Of a stretch of 59,214 bases of DNA, positions 8,575 to 15,892 are shown one piece after another. The position numbers and the translations under genes are program-made. This DNA is from Gemmatimonadota bacterium (GTDB lineage: Bacteria > Gemmatimonadota > Gemmatimonadetes > Longimicrobiales > Gaopeijiaceae), in assembly GCA_022560615.1 (NCBI GenBank), contig JADFSR010000026.1:1-59214 (forward strand). Reading direction: 5' to 3'. The notes under the pieces were generated by a model, which did not search any database, was not told the origin of the DNA, and was given only the letters and a program-made list of their open reading frames with translations. How positions within the stretch are numbered: position 1 is the first letter of the stretch; every line of letters starts with the position of its first letter.

Positions 8575-10623
8575 ATGCCGCGCAGCCTCGTCACACCCGT
8601 CCTACCTCTCCTGATTGCCTTCGGGACAGTCCCCCTCGCCGCGCAGCAGGACGCGACCACGGTCACCCGGTTGGTAGCGAGCGCCGCGGAACTCACCGTC
8701 GCCAGGGGCGATCAAGTGCCATTCACGGTACAGGCGCTGGACGCGAGCGGTGCAGTCGTACGCGTGGAGCTTCGCATCACAGGCCCGCGGAATTCGATCG
8801 AAATCGGGGACGGCGTCGTGACCGGGATCGTGCCAGGCGAGTATACCATCAACGTCAGCGTGGTGATGCCGGCGGGCTCGACCGCGCGCCCCCCGTCCCT
8901 CAGCGTGCCCATCGTCGTCACGTGGCCCGCCGTGGACCGAGTGCTGATCGAGCCCGCGGCGACGCTCTACGCCGGCACGACCGTTTCCCATTCGGCTCGA
9001 GCGTTCAGCGTGGACGGTTCGGCGCGGCCGGACCCGATCTTCATCTGGACTTCGTCCGATGCATCGATCGCCACGGTCGATGCGTACGGGGGCGTGAGCG
9101 CACACGCTGAGGGGATCGTCACGATCAGCGCCTCGTTCGAGGGCGTGACCAGCTCCCTCATACACGAGGTGGCCACGTTCCCCGGCACCGACATCGAGCT
9201 GCTCGGTGGACCCGACGGTTCAGTGCGAACCGGTGACGTGCTCCGTTTCGAGGCGGTAGTACGTGACGCTACGGGTGCGATCGTCGAGGACGCCCCTGTG
9301 AACTGGTCGCACGCGTACACGGCGACGGACGGGATGCTCGGCATCCCAGCCACTGGCCAAATGAGGCTCGGAGCCTTCGTGGCGGACGTCCCGGGCATTC
9401 ACACCGTGACGGCGGCCGCCGGCCCGCTTTCGGCTCGCTGGTCGTTCGAAGCTAGGCCACGGGATGTCGTGCAGGAGCTCGAGGTCGTCGGTCACGGACT
9501 CGAGGACTGGTACCGAACGACGGACCTATGGGTCTTCGAAGGAGTGGACGGACGCGACTACGCGATCACGGGGTCGAAGGTCTCAGGCGGCTTCGCGTTT
9601 TTCTACGACGTCACCGACCCGGCTGTGATCACCAAGATCGACTCGATCCAGGTCGACGCTCGCACCATCAACGACGTCAAGGCGTCACCCGACGGTCGCT
9701 ACGCGGTGCTCTCCCGCGAAGGCGCGACGAACCGGCGCGACGGGCTCGTCATCCTCGACATGGCCGACCCGAGGCACCCGACCATCGCGGCACTGTACGA
9801 TGACGGCATCACGGGCGGCGTGCACAACATGTTCGCGGAGAACGACTACCTGTACGCGCTCTCGAACGGAGACAAGTACGTCATCATCGATGTCACCGAC
9901 ATCTACAACCCGAAGTACGTCTCGGAGTACAACCATCCGGACAGCCGTCTGCACGACGTGTGGGTCCACAACGGCCTGGCGTATTCCTCGGAGTGGGGTA
10001 CCGGCGTGGTGGTGGTCGATGTCGGGGACGGCCGCTGGGGCGGCTCACCTGAGAATCCCGTCTTCGTGACGTCGTACGCCACGCCCTCCGGACGCACTCA
10101 CGCCACGTTTCCCTACTTCCAGGAGTCGACAGGAAAGACATACCTATTCCTCGGTGACGAGATCATGAACCGCCGGGGGTTGGCTTGGGCCGGCTACCCG
10201 CAATCGTGGGGTTCCTACCAGCGACAGTACGACCCCGAGACGGGCACGGGCGGATTCCCGCTCGTAACACGTGGCTATGTCCAGATTGTGGACTTCACCG
10301 ATCCCGAAAACCCGGAGATGGTGGCTCGCTACGAGGTACCCGAGTTCGGCACGCACAACCTGTGGGTCGAGGACGACAAGCTGTACCAGTCGTATTACGA
10401 AGGCGGCATGCGCGTCGTCGACATCAGCGGCGAGTTGATGGGCAACCTCTATACCCAGGGCCGAGAAATCGCGGTCTTCAAGTCGGCGTCTCCGATAGGC
10501 TACACAGCGAACGCCACCATGGTGTGGGGCACGCAACCGTTCAAAGGCCACGTCTTCTTCAGCGACACCAACTCGGGTCTCTGGAGCGTGAAGCTGTTAC
10601 CCAGACAGCGACCCATCTCGTAG
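8575..10623 (+). CDS. secreted protein with Ig-like (BIG2) domains and LVIVD repeats
   Basis: Exported protein of 682 residues with an N-terminal signal peptide ending in PLAAQQ. The first half (residues about 30-300) contains Ig-like domains with the BIG2 signature pattern (for example IATVDAYGGVSAHAEG). The second half contains LVIVD-type propeller repeats such as DGLVILDMADPRHP, KYVIIDVTDIYNPKYV, GYVQIVDFTDPENPEMV and GGMRVVDISGEL. The combination suggests a cell-surface or periplasmic adhesion or scaffold protein, but no substrate is evident. The ATG at 8575 is chosen because the signal peptide begins there. It probably shares a transcript with the preceding propeller lipoprotein. Confidence 0.82.
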   Translation: MPRSLVTPVLPLLIAFGTVPLAAQQDATTVTRLVASAAELTVARGDQVPFTVQALDASGAVVRVELRITGPRNSIEIGDGVVTGIVPGEYTINVSVVMPAGSTARPPSLSVPIVVTWPAVDRVLIEPAATLYAGTTVSHSARAFSVDGSARPDPIFIWTSSDASIATVDAYGGVSAHAEGIVTISASFEGVTSSLIHEVATFPGTDIELLGGPDGSVRTGDVLRFEAVVRDATGAIVEDAPVNWSHAYTATDGMLGIPATGQMRLGAFVADVPGIHTVTAAAGPLSARWSFEARPRDVVQELEVVGHGLEDWYRTTDLWVFEGVDGRDYAITGSKVSGGFAFFYDVTDPAVITKIDSIQVDARTINDVKASPDGRYAVLSREGATNRRDGLVILDMADPRHPTIAALYDDGITGGVHNMFAENDYLYALSNGDKYVIIDVTDIYNPKYVSEYNHPDSRLHDVWVHNGLAYSSEWGTGVVVVDVGDGRWGGSPENPVFVTSYATPSGRTHATFPYFQESTGKTYLFLGDEIMNRRGLAWAGYPQSWGSYQRQYDPETGTGGFPLVTRGYVQIVDFTDPENPEMVARYEVPEFGTHNLWVEDDKLYQSYYEGGMRVVDISGELMGNLYTQGREIAVFKSASPIGYTANATMVWGTQPFKGHVFFSDTNSGLWSVKLLPRQRPIS

Positions 10624-10671
10624 GTTGGCGCCCGTAAGCCGACTCGTAGCGACCAACTCCGGATGGATGAT

Positions 10672-11488
10672 ATGAGATTCCGCGGCCCGATCCTCGTTGC
10701 GCTGGCGATCGCGTTTGCGGGTTGTGAGCAATCGACCGGCCCGACGCTGGACGCCGTCGACGACGCCTCGCTTGCCCAATTCGCCGAAGCAGGTCTCCGA
10801 GGCGAGCGACGTCCGGCTGCCTTCCCTTGGCGCGCTGCTGCGCGCGTCCCGTGAGGCGATCCACGCAACGGACGAGGGGAACACGACCGCGGTCCGTTAT
10901 TTCCACGCCGCGCGTCGGTTCGCGATGGCCGCGGAAGACTCGCTGGAAGCCGGGAACGAAGACGCCGCCAGGCGGCTCTCCAACCGAAGCTACGGTCACA
11001 CGCTCCAAGGCATCATGGCCGCACTCGGACCCGACGTCGCCGCAGAAGCGGTGGCGGGTTCAGCGGCCGGACTGGCTCGCATCCAGGGACATCTCGACGG
11101 CCGCGACGTTTCCGAGCGCATCGCCGCGCAGGTGGCGCGCATCGCGGAGCGCGTAGCGACGGCAGAGGCGAAGCTCGACGCGGGCGAAGCGATTGCGGCA
11201 CTGCATCACGCGCTGGCTGCAGCGGAGGCCCTGCGACACCTCTCGCCGCGATACGTGGCCGGGAAGTGGATCCATCACGCGGTGCGGTCGTTGCGCGCCG
11301 GGATCCAGGCCGTGGGCGACGCACCGACCGAGGAGGAGGCACAGGCGCTGCGGCGTGCTCGGCGGCTACTGAACGTTGCGAAGCACGAGTTGGAGGCCGG
11401 CCATCCCAGGCGCGCCGTCGAGGCCGCCGCCCGGTCGGTCCAGTTGTCGGCGGGAGTGATCAGGGGTCGCTCCACCGATTCCGGCTGA
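10672..11488 (+). pseudogene. helical lipoprotein gene interrupted by a one-base insertion
   Basis: An ATG at 10672 opens a clear lipoprotein signal (ILVALAIAFAGC) and continues to about 10790 before running out at a stop at 10852-10854. A second frame, open to 11488, carries an alanine- and leucine-rich, almost entirely helical body (for example RRFAMAAEDSLEAGNEDA and KHELEAGHPRRAVEAAARS). Removing one G at 10792-10793 joins them into a protein of about 271 residues with no composition break. No family is recognised; the helices resemble tandem TPR-like or coiled repeats. It follows the LVIVD protein by 48 bases. It could be intact in the real genome if the extra base is an assembly error. 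Confidence 0.6.
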
Positions 11489-11605
11489 GCCACAGGTCGT
11501 CCGCCCCGTGCGGTGGGACTCGCCGATTGAGGCGCGCGGCTCCATCCGCCTGAACTCCCGGTAGCACCCCGCGAGGAAAGCTTGCGGAGCCTCTCCTGCA
11601 CACGT

Positions 11606-11659
11606 ATATAAAGAGTGTCGATATAAAGACAGACGATACGTAGACGCTCTGAACGTCTG
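11606..11659. promoter_or_regulatory. promoter/operator region of the PadR unit
   Basis: A direct repeat ATATAAAGA occurs at 11606-11614 and 11621-11629 (15-base period), an AT-rich island in GC-rich DNA. It is followed by an inverted repeat CAGACG (11630-11635) and CGTCTG (11654-11659) with a nested AGACG/CGTCT pair. The block ends 19 bases before the PadR start, a fitting place for promoter and autoregulatory operator. Confidence 0.45.
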
Positions 11660-11677
11660 TGACGTGAGGGGGACGAC

Positions 11678-12031
11678 GTGACCAGGGAAGACTTCGACGT
11701 CCAGGGATTCGCCCGGGACATCAACGAGCTGCTGATCCTGTCGACGCTCCGAGCCGGCGCGAAGCACGGCTATCAGATCGCGTTGGACGTCGAGGCCGAG
11801 AGCAACGGTCTTTTTCGATTCCGACACGGTACGCTGTACCCGATCCTGCATCGCCTCGAGGAAGAGGGTCTCATCAAGGGCTCCTGGACGAAGGAAGGCG
11901 GTCGGCGCCGCAAGGTGTACAAGCTCACCGGGACCGGGGAGCGGCATCTCAGCGGTGAAACGGACCGTGTGCAGGAGATCGTGTCGCGACTCATGGTCGT
12001 GCTGCGTCGCCCCGGGGAGGCACCAGCATGA
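11678..12031 (+). CDS. PadR-family transcriptional regulator
   Basis: Winged-helix regulator of 117 residues. It shows the PadR signature LLILSTLRAGAKHGYQIALDV, then GTLYPILHRLEEEGLIKG and the wing RRRKVYKLTGTGERHL (each quoted in part), followed by a short C-terminal helix as in the small PadR-s2 class. The start is GTG at 11678 with GGGGGA upstream. Its stop overlaps the next gene's ATG by four bases (ATGA), so regulator and membrane protein are translated together. The AT-rich direct and inverted repeats just upstream are likely its own operator. Confidence 0.93.
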   Translation: MTREDFDVQGFARDINELLILSTLRAGAKHGYQIALDVEAESNGLFRFRHGTLYPILHRLEEEGLIKGSWTKEGGRRRKVYKLTGTGERHLSGETDRVQEIVSRLMVVLRRPGEAPA

Positions 12032-12813
12032 CAGCGCGGGGGGGTGGCGCTTTCACACAGGTGCTACGGGAAGTCGGAAGTGGTCTCGCGGTGCCGCTCC
12101 CGGCACGCGTGCTCATCCTGCGTGAGCTGGCGTACGACCTCGAAGCGCTGAGCGAGCGTTTCGTCGCCGAAGGCCTGCCGATGGACGAGGCTCGGCGGCG
12201 CGCGTCCGAGGCGCTCGTCCCCGACGCAGGCGCGCTCCATGCGCTTGAGCGGGTCCACGCACCGCTGTACGAGCGGTTCACGGCGCACATCACGCCGGAG
12301 CGGTTGAAGGTCGGGGAGCGTTGGGCGCTCGTGCTCGCTACCTCCACCGTCTTGCTCATGGGCGGGGTCGCGCTGCTACAGGCCGATCTTCTGGATGAGG
12401 CGTCTCCGTTCCTGTGGCCGGTGCTAGCGCAGGGTGCGCTCCTGCTCGCGGCCATGCTGGCCAAAGCGTTTCAACTCTGGATCAAGCGGGACCACGCGGT
12501 CCCGTGGCGAGGTCTGAACGCGATCCTGGCTCTGGCGTGCACGACGGTGCTGACCGGCTTCGTGGGGCTCAATTTGGACCTTTACCGGCTCGCTTCCACG
12601 CTCGAGTCTTCGCCGGAACTCGCGAGCACGCTGACTCCGGTCTGGCTAGTTCGAGACGCGGCCCTGTCGGCGGCGTCACTCATGATCGCACTCACCGGCG
12701 TCATGGGCTGGTTCATCCTGCGGCGATGGCTCGCGGTCGCCGAAGGCGATCAGAGGGAAGTACTCGGAATCGACAATACGACCCACAAACTGGGGAGGAA
12801 GGACGATGTATGA
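12028..12813 (+). CDS. four-helix membrane protein with permease-prefix-like N-terminus
   Basis: Product of 261 residues. Residues about 20-95 form a soluble helical region with the pattern LRELAYDLEALSERFVAEG and EARRRASEAL, much like the prefix domain found in PadR-linked membrane proteins. Four hydrophobic segments follow: ALVLATSTVLLMGGVALL, LWPVLAQGALLLAAMLAK, ILALACTTVLTGFVGL and SLMIALTGVMGWFIL. There is no ATPase or transporter signature. It overlaps PadR upstream (4 bases) and the ExbB-like gene downstream (8 bases), so it is part of one operon. Likely a membrane sensor or effector under PadR control; this is inference from context. Confidence 0.65.
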   Translation: MTARGGGAFTQVLREVGSGLAVPLPARVLILRELAYDLEALSERFVAEGLPMDEARRRASEALVPDAGALHALERVHAPLYERFTAHITPERLKVGERWALVLATSTVLLMGGVALLQADLLDEASPFLWPVLAQGALLLAAMLAKAFQLWIKRDHAVPWRGLNAILALACTTVLTGFVGLNLDLYRLASTLESSPELASTLTPVWLVRDAALSAASLMIALTGVMGWFILRRWLAVAEGDQREVLGIDNTTHKLGRKDDV

Positions 12814-13210
12814 GCTGTGGGTAAGCATGGGCTTCATGGGGTATCCGCTCGCATTCACTTGCTTCGTGATTTTTGCACTCACGTCCTACTCCAGCGTGCG
12901 GCTGTTCAGGCCGAGCGCGTGGGCGGATCTGAAGAGCAAGGTGTTCATCGACGCCATCCTCTTTGGCGGTGGCTTCGCCGCGATCATCGGCGTGCTAGGG
13001 ACGCTGATCGGAGTCGTGGTCGCCGCTCAATCGATCGAAGTGGCGGGTGGCGTCTCGACGACGCTCGCCTGGGGCGGTATCAAGCTCGCGCTGCTGACCT
13101 CCGTGTTCGGGGTCCTGATTCTCGCCGGCTCGTCACTGGTGTGGTTCGCCTTGCAGCTCAGGTGGCGTTTGCTCGAGGCGTCGGCGGCACCGGAGGAGCT
13201 CGCAGCATGA
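12806..13210 (+). CDS. mini MotA/TolQ/ExbB-like membrane protein, copy 1
   Basis: Small membrane protein of 134 residues with three hydrophobic segments: near residues 10-28, 50-70 (AAIIGVLGTLIGVVVAAQS) and 90-115 (LALLTSVFGVLILAGSS). The GVLGTLIGV segment and the following GGIKLALLTSVFG match the core of the MotA/TolQ/ExbB proton-channel family, but full-length ExbB/TolQ are over 200 residues. No ExbD/TolR/TonB gene is near. It is followed 42 bases later by a homologue of the same size. It may form a stripped-down channel or a structural pair; ion conduction is not proven by sequence. Confidence 0.65.
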   Translation: MYELWVSMGFMGYPLAFTCFVIFALTSYSSVRLFRPSAWADLKSKVFIDAILFGGGFAAIIGVLGTLIGVVVAAQSIEVAGGVSTTLAWGGIKLALLTSVFGVLILAGSSLVWFALQLRWRLLEASAAPEELAA

Positions 13211-13252
13211 GAGGCGGCCCCGTACGGCGCAACGCGGACAGGAGGCATCGTA

Positions 13253-13663
13253 ATGGTCGACATGTTCGGTGAAATCGGCTTCGCTCGGTGGCCGCTCGTG
13301 TTCTCATCTGCGGCCGTTGTCGGCCTGGCGTCCTACTCGGCAGCGCGGCTCTTCGGGCGCGGAGCGCTCGCGGATCCGATGAGCAAGGCCGTAGTCGACG
13401 CAATCCTCCTATGGGGCGCCTTCGCAACGGTCGCTGGCGTGCTCAGCACCTTGGTGGGGATCGTGACCGCCACGCGCTTGGCCCAGGCCGCCGCCGTCTC
13501 CGCCAGCGTGCTCTGGGGAGGCGTCCGGGTCTCGATGCTGGGCGTGACGTTCGGCGTGCTGATCTTGGCTGGCTCGTCCTTGGCCTGGTTTGTTCTGCAG
13601 TTCAGGTGGCGCCTGCTGGAGGCTGCTGAAGCGCAGGCAGCAGACCCCGGCCCTCTCGACTAG
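13253..13663 (+). CDS. mini MotA/TolQ/ExbB-like membrane protein, copy 2
   Basis: Paralogue of the preceding gene, 136 residues, sharing the order of segments: N-terminal SYSAARLFGRGALADPMSK, core TVAGVLSTLVGIVTATR, and GGVRVSMLGVTFGVLILAGSSLAWF, ending with RWRLLEA in both. The two clearly arose by tandem duplication and have diverged. In the core, GTLIG of copy 1 is STLVG here. The start ATG is 42 bases after copy 1's stop. The stop TAG shares four bases (CTAG) with the stop of the convergent AHSA1-like gene. Confidence 0.65.
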   Translation: MVDMFGEIGFARWPLVFSSAAVVGLASYSAARLFGRGALADPMSKAVVDAILLWGAFATVAGVLSTLVGIVTATRLAQAAAVSASVLWGGVRVSMLGVTFGVLILAGSSLAWFVLQFRWRLLEAAEAQAADPGPLD

Positions 13664-13944
13664 TCGAAGAGCCCCTCGAAGCGCATGATGCACGCACCCC
13701 AACCCTGCTCGTGGGACTCCTTCGCTTCGACAGCCGGGAAGCCGCTGTGCACCAGCACGACTTCGGTCGAATCGCCCTTGGCCAGGAAGTCGACCGTGAC
13801 GACCGTCTCGCCCATCGCGGTCTCGGGGTCTTCCCAGTCCCACGTGTAGACGATCCGGTCCGCCTTGATGGTGCGGGTCATTCGTAACTCGTTCGATGTT
13901 CCTACGCTCATCAGGTGTCTCCTGTCTCGATTGGCAACGCTCAT
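13660..13944 (-). pseudogene. AHSA1/SRPBCC-domain protein with an internal deletion
   Basis: The C-terminal half of an AHSA1-type START-like domain is clear: DRIVYTWDWEDPE, TVVTVDFLAKGDSTEVVLVHSGF and HEQGWGACIMRFEGLFD. The N-terminus also begins as in the family (NELRMTRTIKA). The roughly 60 residues that normally lie between the two, including the AWTDPE..RWW segment, are missing, so the product is only 83-94 residues against about 150. The join is in frame. It starts either at 13944, overlapping the ArsR stop by four bases, or at 13911 with a better ribosome-binding site. In intact genomes ArsR and AHSA1 genes are commonly paired, as here. Confidence 0.6.
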
Positions 13945-14268
13945 CCCCTCCCTTTCGCCTGTTCCAAATAGGCTGCCAGCGAGTCCAGCCGCTGCTGCCA
14001 ATACCGTCGGTGCATCTCGATCCAATCGCTCGCGATACCGATTGAGTCCGGATCGTACCAGCACCGATGCACGCGGCCGTCCTTTTCCCGCCGGATGAGC
14101 CCCGCTTCTTCCATGACCCTCAAGTGCTTCGAGACGGCCATGAGCGAGACGTCGAACGGCTGTGCCAGCTCCGCTCACCGAGGCGGACTCTCCCTGCACG
14201 AGGCGCGTCAGGATCGCACGCCGAATCGGGTGCGCCGTCCGTGGCCGCGCACGTCTCGCAGACGACAT
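13941..14268 (-). pseudogene. ArsR-family regulator gene with a one-base insertion
   Basis: From an ATG at 14268 one frame gives the first helices of an ArsR repressor (HPIRRAILTRLVQGE then ASVS). From about 14170 a second frame gives the rest: ELAQPFDVSLMAVSKHLRVM, GLIRREKDGRVHRCWYD, and WIEMHRRYWQQRLDSLAAYL. Deleting one of two bases at 14171-14172 joins them as SVSELAQPFDVS, the family consensus. The whole would be about 108 residues, normal for the class paired with AHSA1 proteins. Otherwise only a 66-residue fragment beginning MAVSKHL could be made, lacking half of the DNA-binding fold. Confidence 0.7.
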
Positions 14269-14365
14269 TGGGTCGCGGCCCTGACTCGGCTACCCGACGA
14301 AAGACCCGCGACCCCTGAGTCGAAGAGGCGTGCGCGGCCGCGGGCTGCTAGGGGCCGAGGGCACG

Positions 14366-14713
14366 CTACTTCGCCACCCACTCCTTCCATGTCGCCTCAG
14401 CGGACCCTACGGTCAGGTCATTCCCCCTGCGCACGAGCGGCATTCGCAGGATCAGCGGCTCTTCGCAGGCGATCTCGAGCCAGCGATCGTCACCGTAGTA
14501 GGCCGTTTGCAGCCCCAACGCCTTGAAGCGTTTCGCGTCTCGATCGATGAGCTGTTCCTCGCCGAACTTCTGGAAGAAACGGCGGAGCTCTCCCTTGGAT
14601 GGCAAGCGCTGCTTGAAGTCCATGAAGTGGACTCCTGCTCGGCGCTCTTTGAAGAAGCGCTGTGCCTTGCGCACGTCGGCGTTGTTGTTCACGCCGAAGA
14701 TCTGGACGTCCAT
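14366..14713 (-). CDS. ArsC/Spx-like thioredoxin-fold protein lacking the catalytic cysteine
   Basis: Product of 115 residues of the ArsC/YffB/Spx family: it opens DVQIFGVNNNADVRKAQRFF, continues with KERRAGVHFMDFKQRLPSKGEL and the cis-Pro segment ILRMPLVRRGNDLTVG (all in part). In relatives such as YffB the N-terminal loop is NCDTxKKA with the catalytic or structural cysteine; here Asn11 occupies that place and there is no other cysteine nearby. An arsenate-reducing role is therefore unlikely. The ATG at 14713 is preceded by a -10-like TATTTT and exactly seven bases, suggesting a leaderless message. It is divergent from the DUF72 gene. Confidence 0.75.
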   Translation of the reverse strand: MDVQIFGVNNNADVRKAQRFFKERRAGVHFMDFKQRLPSKGELRRFFQKFGEEQLIDRDAKRFKALGLQTAYYGDDRWLEIACEEPLILRMPLVRRGNDLTVGSAEATWKEWVAK

Positions 14714-14720
14714 GACCGCC

Positions 14721-14726
14721 AAAATA
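14721..14726 (-). promoter_or_regulatory. -10-like element giving a leaderless ArsC-like transcript
   Basis: TATTTT on the minus strand is followed by seven bases (GGCGGTC) and then the ATG at 14713. A transcript starting about seven bases after the hexamer would begin at the start codon. No ribosome-binding site is present. Confidence 0.4.
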
Positions 14727-14880
14727 TGACGGCGGCGGCACGCCAGGAACCGCGAGGAGGAGCAACGCAGCCAGGGTGGATACATCGGTGCCCGAATGCC
14801 CGCGAACTTCTGGGACGGGACACTGGTAGGTGAGCGGAGTAATCCCTGCCCTCGCCGGCCTCCCCTATGAAAGTCGTAGA

Positions 14881-14886
14881 TATATT
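14881..14886 (+). promoter_or_regulatory. -10-like element giving a leaderless DUF72 transcript
   Basis: TATATT is followed by seven bases (GGGGGCC) and the ATG at 14894, the same geometry as the divergent ArsC-like gene. The G-run could act as a ribosome-binding site instead, but it is too close to the ATG to be typical. Confidence 0.4.
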
Positions 14887-14893
14887 GGGGGCC

Positions 14894-15892
14894 ATGGATC
14901 TACAGCTCGGCCTCTTCCCCGACGAAGCGCCGCGGTTAGCGTCGGCGCCGGTCGCCGCCGTCGATCACTCCCAGCGACAGTCCGAGATCGCGAACAAGCT
15001 GCCAGTCGAGTTGCGATTAGGCACGTCGTCTTGGAGCTTTCCGGGCTGGGAGGGAATCGTCTATGACCGGCGGGTGTCCCAGCAGACGCTTGCCAGTCAC
15101 GGGCTTGCGGCATACGCGCAGCACCCGCTCCTACGCACCGTCGGTGTCGATCGAACCTTCTACCGCCCGATCACTTCCGACGCGTTCCGCGCCTACGCGG
15201 ACGCGGTACCGGAGGACTTCAGGTTCCTCGTGAAAGCGGATCGGTTGCTCACCTCGCCCACCGACCCGGAAGGATATGGCGTTCGAGGGCCCAACCCTCG
15301 TTTCCTGGACCCGCAGTACGCGGCGAACGAGGTGATCGGGCCGATGATGGAGGGGCTCGGGAACAAAGCGGGTCCCCTGCTCTTTCAGTTCCCACCGATC
15401 CCTCCCAACCTCGTCGGTGGACGCGGCCCCTTCATGGAACGGCTGCACGGGTTTCTCGACGCCCTGCCGAAGGGTCCGCTATACGCGGTCGAGCTGCGCA
15501 CCGCGGCGTTCCTGACCGATTCGTATTCGACGGCGCTTCTGGCCACTGGTGCGGCGCACTGTTATTCGGTGCACCCCGCGATGGCTTCGCTCGAGCGGCA
15601 ACTGGACTCGGTGCAGGCGTATCGACAACCGGCCCTCCTCGTGCGCTGGATGTTGCGCTCGGGCCTGCGCTACGAGGTCGCCAAGGAACGCTACGAACCC
15701 TTCGACGCCATCGTCGATGAGGACGCGGAGACACGAGAGCGTATCGCGATCGCCGCGTTGGACGCGCTCATCGCCGAGAAAGAGGTGTTCGTGATCGCCA
15801 ACAACAAGGCGGAGGGCTCGGCGCCCCTCTCCATCTTCCGACTCGCGGAGCGCATCGCCGAGTGGGATACCCGCTCCGAGGGCGGCGCCTAG
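14894..15892 (+). CDS. DUF72-family protein
   Basis: Cytoplasmic TIM-barrel-like protein of 332 residues. DUF72 marks are LGTSSWSFPGWEGIVYDRR near residue 50, VGVDRTFYRPIT, DFRFLVKADR and LLFQFPP, and the late FVIANNKAEGSAPLS (quoted in part). Family function is unknown. The ATG at 14894 gives a normal N-terminus (MDLQLGLFPDE); an earlier ATG at 14867 lies upstream of the likely -10 element. Its stop overlaps by four bases the stop of the convergent propeller lipoprotein. Confidence 0.9.
   Translation: MDLQLGLFPDEAPRLASAPVAAVDHSQRQSEIANKLPVELRLGTSSWSFPGWEGIVYDRRVSQQTLASHGLAAYAQHPLLRTVGVDRTFYRPITSDAFRAYADAVPEDFRFLVKADRLLTSPTDPEGYGVRGPNPRFLDPQYAANEVIGPMMEGLGNKAGPLLFQFPPIPPNLVGGRGPFMERLHGFLDALPKGPLYAVELRTAAFLTDSYSTALLATGAAHCYSVHPAMASLERQLDSVQAYRQPALLVRWMLRSGLRYEVAKERYEPFDAIVDEDAETRERIAIAALDALIAEKEVFVIANNKAEGSAPLSIFRLAERIAEWDTRSEGGA

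Noticed and set aside
10780-10800. Programmed ribosomal frameshift in the helical lipoprotein
   Set aside because: No slippery heptamer plus stimulator is evident; a plain indel is simpler.
11366-11947. 193-codon minus-strand open frame across the PadR promoter
   Set aside because: It spans the regulatory repeats and the PadR gene and has no protein-like pattern.
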